NCBI RefSeq assembly: GCF_001278945.1
Contig: NZ_LGRV01000003.1
Location: 2,170,001 to 2,234,000, forward strand
Length of the DNA stretch: 64,000 nt
Reading direction: 5' to 3'
From: Lysinibacillus contaminans
Lineage (GTDB): Bacteria > Bacillota > Bacilli > Bacillales_A > Planococcaceae
Shown: one piece after another, positions 63,117 to 64,000 of the stretch
Numbering within the stretch: position 1 is the first letter of the stretch
How the letters are laid out: each line of letters opens with the position of its first letter
Made by a program: the position numbers and the translations under genes
Notes under the pieces: model-generated
Database searches by the model: none
Told to the model about the DNA's origin: nothing
What the model saw: only the letters and a program-made list of their open reading frames with translations

Positions 63117-63845
63117 TTAGCTCCCCCTCACTCTATCTGATTTCTTAGACTTTTTCGTTTCTTTTTCTAAACCAATAGCACCAACTAACCCTATTATTGG
63201 CAATCCTAAAATTTCTTCAACTTCTTGTTCCGATTTAAACCTTGTATCCAGAAAATCTAGTAAAAACGCTAAAATAGTACCTAACATTAAACCAATTACA
63301 GCGGCAATCGTAATATTCAGGAGCTTATTTGGTTTTATTGGTGTAGGGTTATCGACTAGTTTAGCTTCTGATAAAATTTTTATATTATCAACATTCATTA
63401 ATAGGGGGATTTCATTTTGAAATACTTCAGCCAACGTATTCGAAATCTTTACAGCCATAGATGCCTCGTTATCGATAACTACAAGATTGACAACTTGTGA
63501 ATTATTTGCACTCGTCACTGTAATTTGTTCCGCTAAGCTATTTGGTGTCTGATCTAAATCAAGTTTTTCTATGACTTTCGATAATATAATTGGACTTGTA
63601 ATGATGATATTATAGGTATTTATTAATCGTAAATCTGCTTCATTATTTTGTACCCATTGATATTGTTCGATATTAGTACTTTTTTGATTAATTAATATTT
63701 GCGTTTCTGATTGATAGATTGGTGTTAATACGTAGTAGCTAATGATTGTAGCTGTAACTCCTGCAAAAACTGTAAAGCTTAAAATAAGAAACCACCGTTT
63801 TCGAATGGTTGTCAGTAAATCTTGTAAATTGATTGTAGTCTCCAA
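63117..63845 (-). CDS. capA: Wzz/CapA-type chain-length modulator and kinase activator
   Basis: Membrane protein of 242 residues with the Wzz topology: TM at about 18-38, an extracytoplasmic helical/loop domain, Pro-rich DNPTPIKPNK, and TM2 at about 177-200, then a short cytoplasmic tail ending in Lys/Ser-rich sequence that activates the kinase. QSETQILINQKST and RFKSEQEVEEILGLPIIG are family features. TTG 63845 follows GGTGAAGG. As the first gene with the kinase, it likely heads the polysaccharide operon. Confidence 0.93.
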   Translation of the reverse strand: METTINLQDLLTTIRKRWFLILSFTVFAGVTATIISYYVLTPIYQSETQILINQKSTNIEQYQWVQNNEADLRLINTYNIIITSPIILSKVIEKLDLDQTPNSLAEQITVTSANNSQVVNLVVIDNEASMAVKISNTLAEVFQNEIPLLMNVDNIKILSEAKLVDNPTPIKPNKLLNITIAAVIGLMLGTILAFLLDFLDTRFKSEQEVEEILGLPIIGLVGAIGLEKETKKSKKSDRVRGS

Positions 63846-64000
63846 TGACCTTCACCCCTTATCAGAACATCTTCTAGTATATTTTCAATCAAATATGTTG
63901 CTACAGTGCTCTTGTTATTTCAAAAAGTTAGCATTCAATTATGTTTTATAGGATCGTCCAAGGAGATTTTTGTCCTTCTCTTCACTTTTGATTATATTAT
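63846..64000. other. Upstream region of the polysaccharide operon
   Basis: 155 bases to the window edge. It should include the operon leader and perhaps its promoter; TATACT on the minus strand near 63882-63877 is a possible -10 without a good -35. No hairpin or known riboswitch could be recognised. Confidence 0.3.

Overview
The window looks like a low-GC, endospore-forming Bacillaceae chromosome, most likely Lysinibacillus or a close relative. This is inferred from gene content and order, not from any marker comparison. Spore genes (a cotD-like coat gene, cotE, spoVS, ymdB) sit with the conserved blocks glnR-glnA beside ynbB, hfq-miaA, mutS-mutL and ricA-miaB, and with a two-gene 2-oxoacid:ferredoxin oxidoreductase. 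Non-coding DNA is AT-rich and carries GC-rich or palindromic dispersed repeats.

Region 1 (1-9.2 kb) is loosely packed accessory DNA. It holds a truncated lipoprotein gene, several unrecognised small genes, a frameshifted membrane-protein gene, a CotD-like spore coat gene, a GNAT acetyltransferase, a RibD/DHFR-like reductase, and a neurotransmitter-sodium-symporter-type transporter controlled by a complete T-box leader whose specifier reads best as Phe (TTC).

Region 2 (9.2-13.8 kb) is a Bce-type peptide-antibiotic detoxification module. The two-component genes are on the minus strand and the ABC transporter genes are divergent on the plus strand, with a candidate operator between them.

Region 3 (13.8-39.1 kb) is mostly core genome, nearly all on the minus strand: glnR-glnA with a GlnR box, ynbB, a TRIC-type channel, a NERD-domain gene flanked by two 21-bp-period repeat arrays, a rhodanese, hfq, miaA, an alpha/beta hydrolase, glpK-glpD, mutS-mutL, cotE, ricA, miaB, pnuC, korA-korB, spoVS and ymdB.

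Region 4 (39.2-64 kb) is a large surface-polysaccharide locus, all on the minus strand, lying directly upstream of ymdB where B. subtilis has rny. From its 5' end it contains a chain-length regulator and tyrosine kinase, a pgi paralogue, a WbuB-like glycosyltransferase, capE-capF-capG (UDP-N-acetyl-L-fucosamine), two GT4 and one GT2 glycosyltransferases, a Wzy polymerase and a Wzx flippase. After these comes an unusual sugar-decorating set: two ATP-grasp ligases, two formyltransferases, two WbqC-family proteins and one DegT aminotransferase. The set ends with rfbA and rfbB. Together these genes suggest Wzx/Wzy assembly of a glycan with FucNAc and an N-formylated and/or amino-acylated dTDP-derived amino sugar. 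No initiating sugar-phosphate transferase is visible.

The most interesting items are the 21-bp-period arrays around the NERD gene and the duplicated ATP-grasp/formyltransferase/WbqC module.
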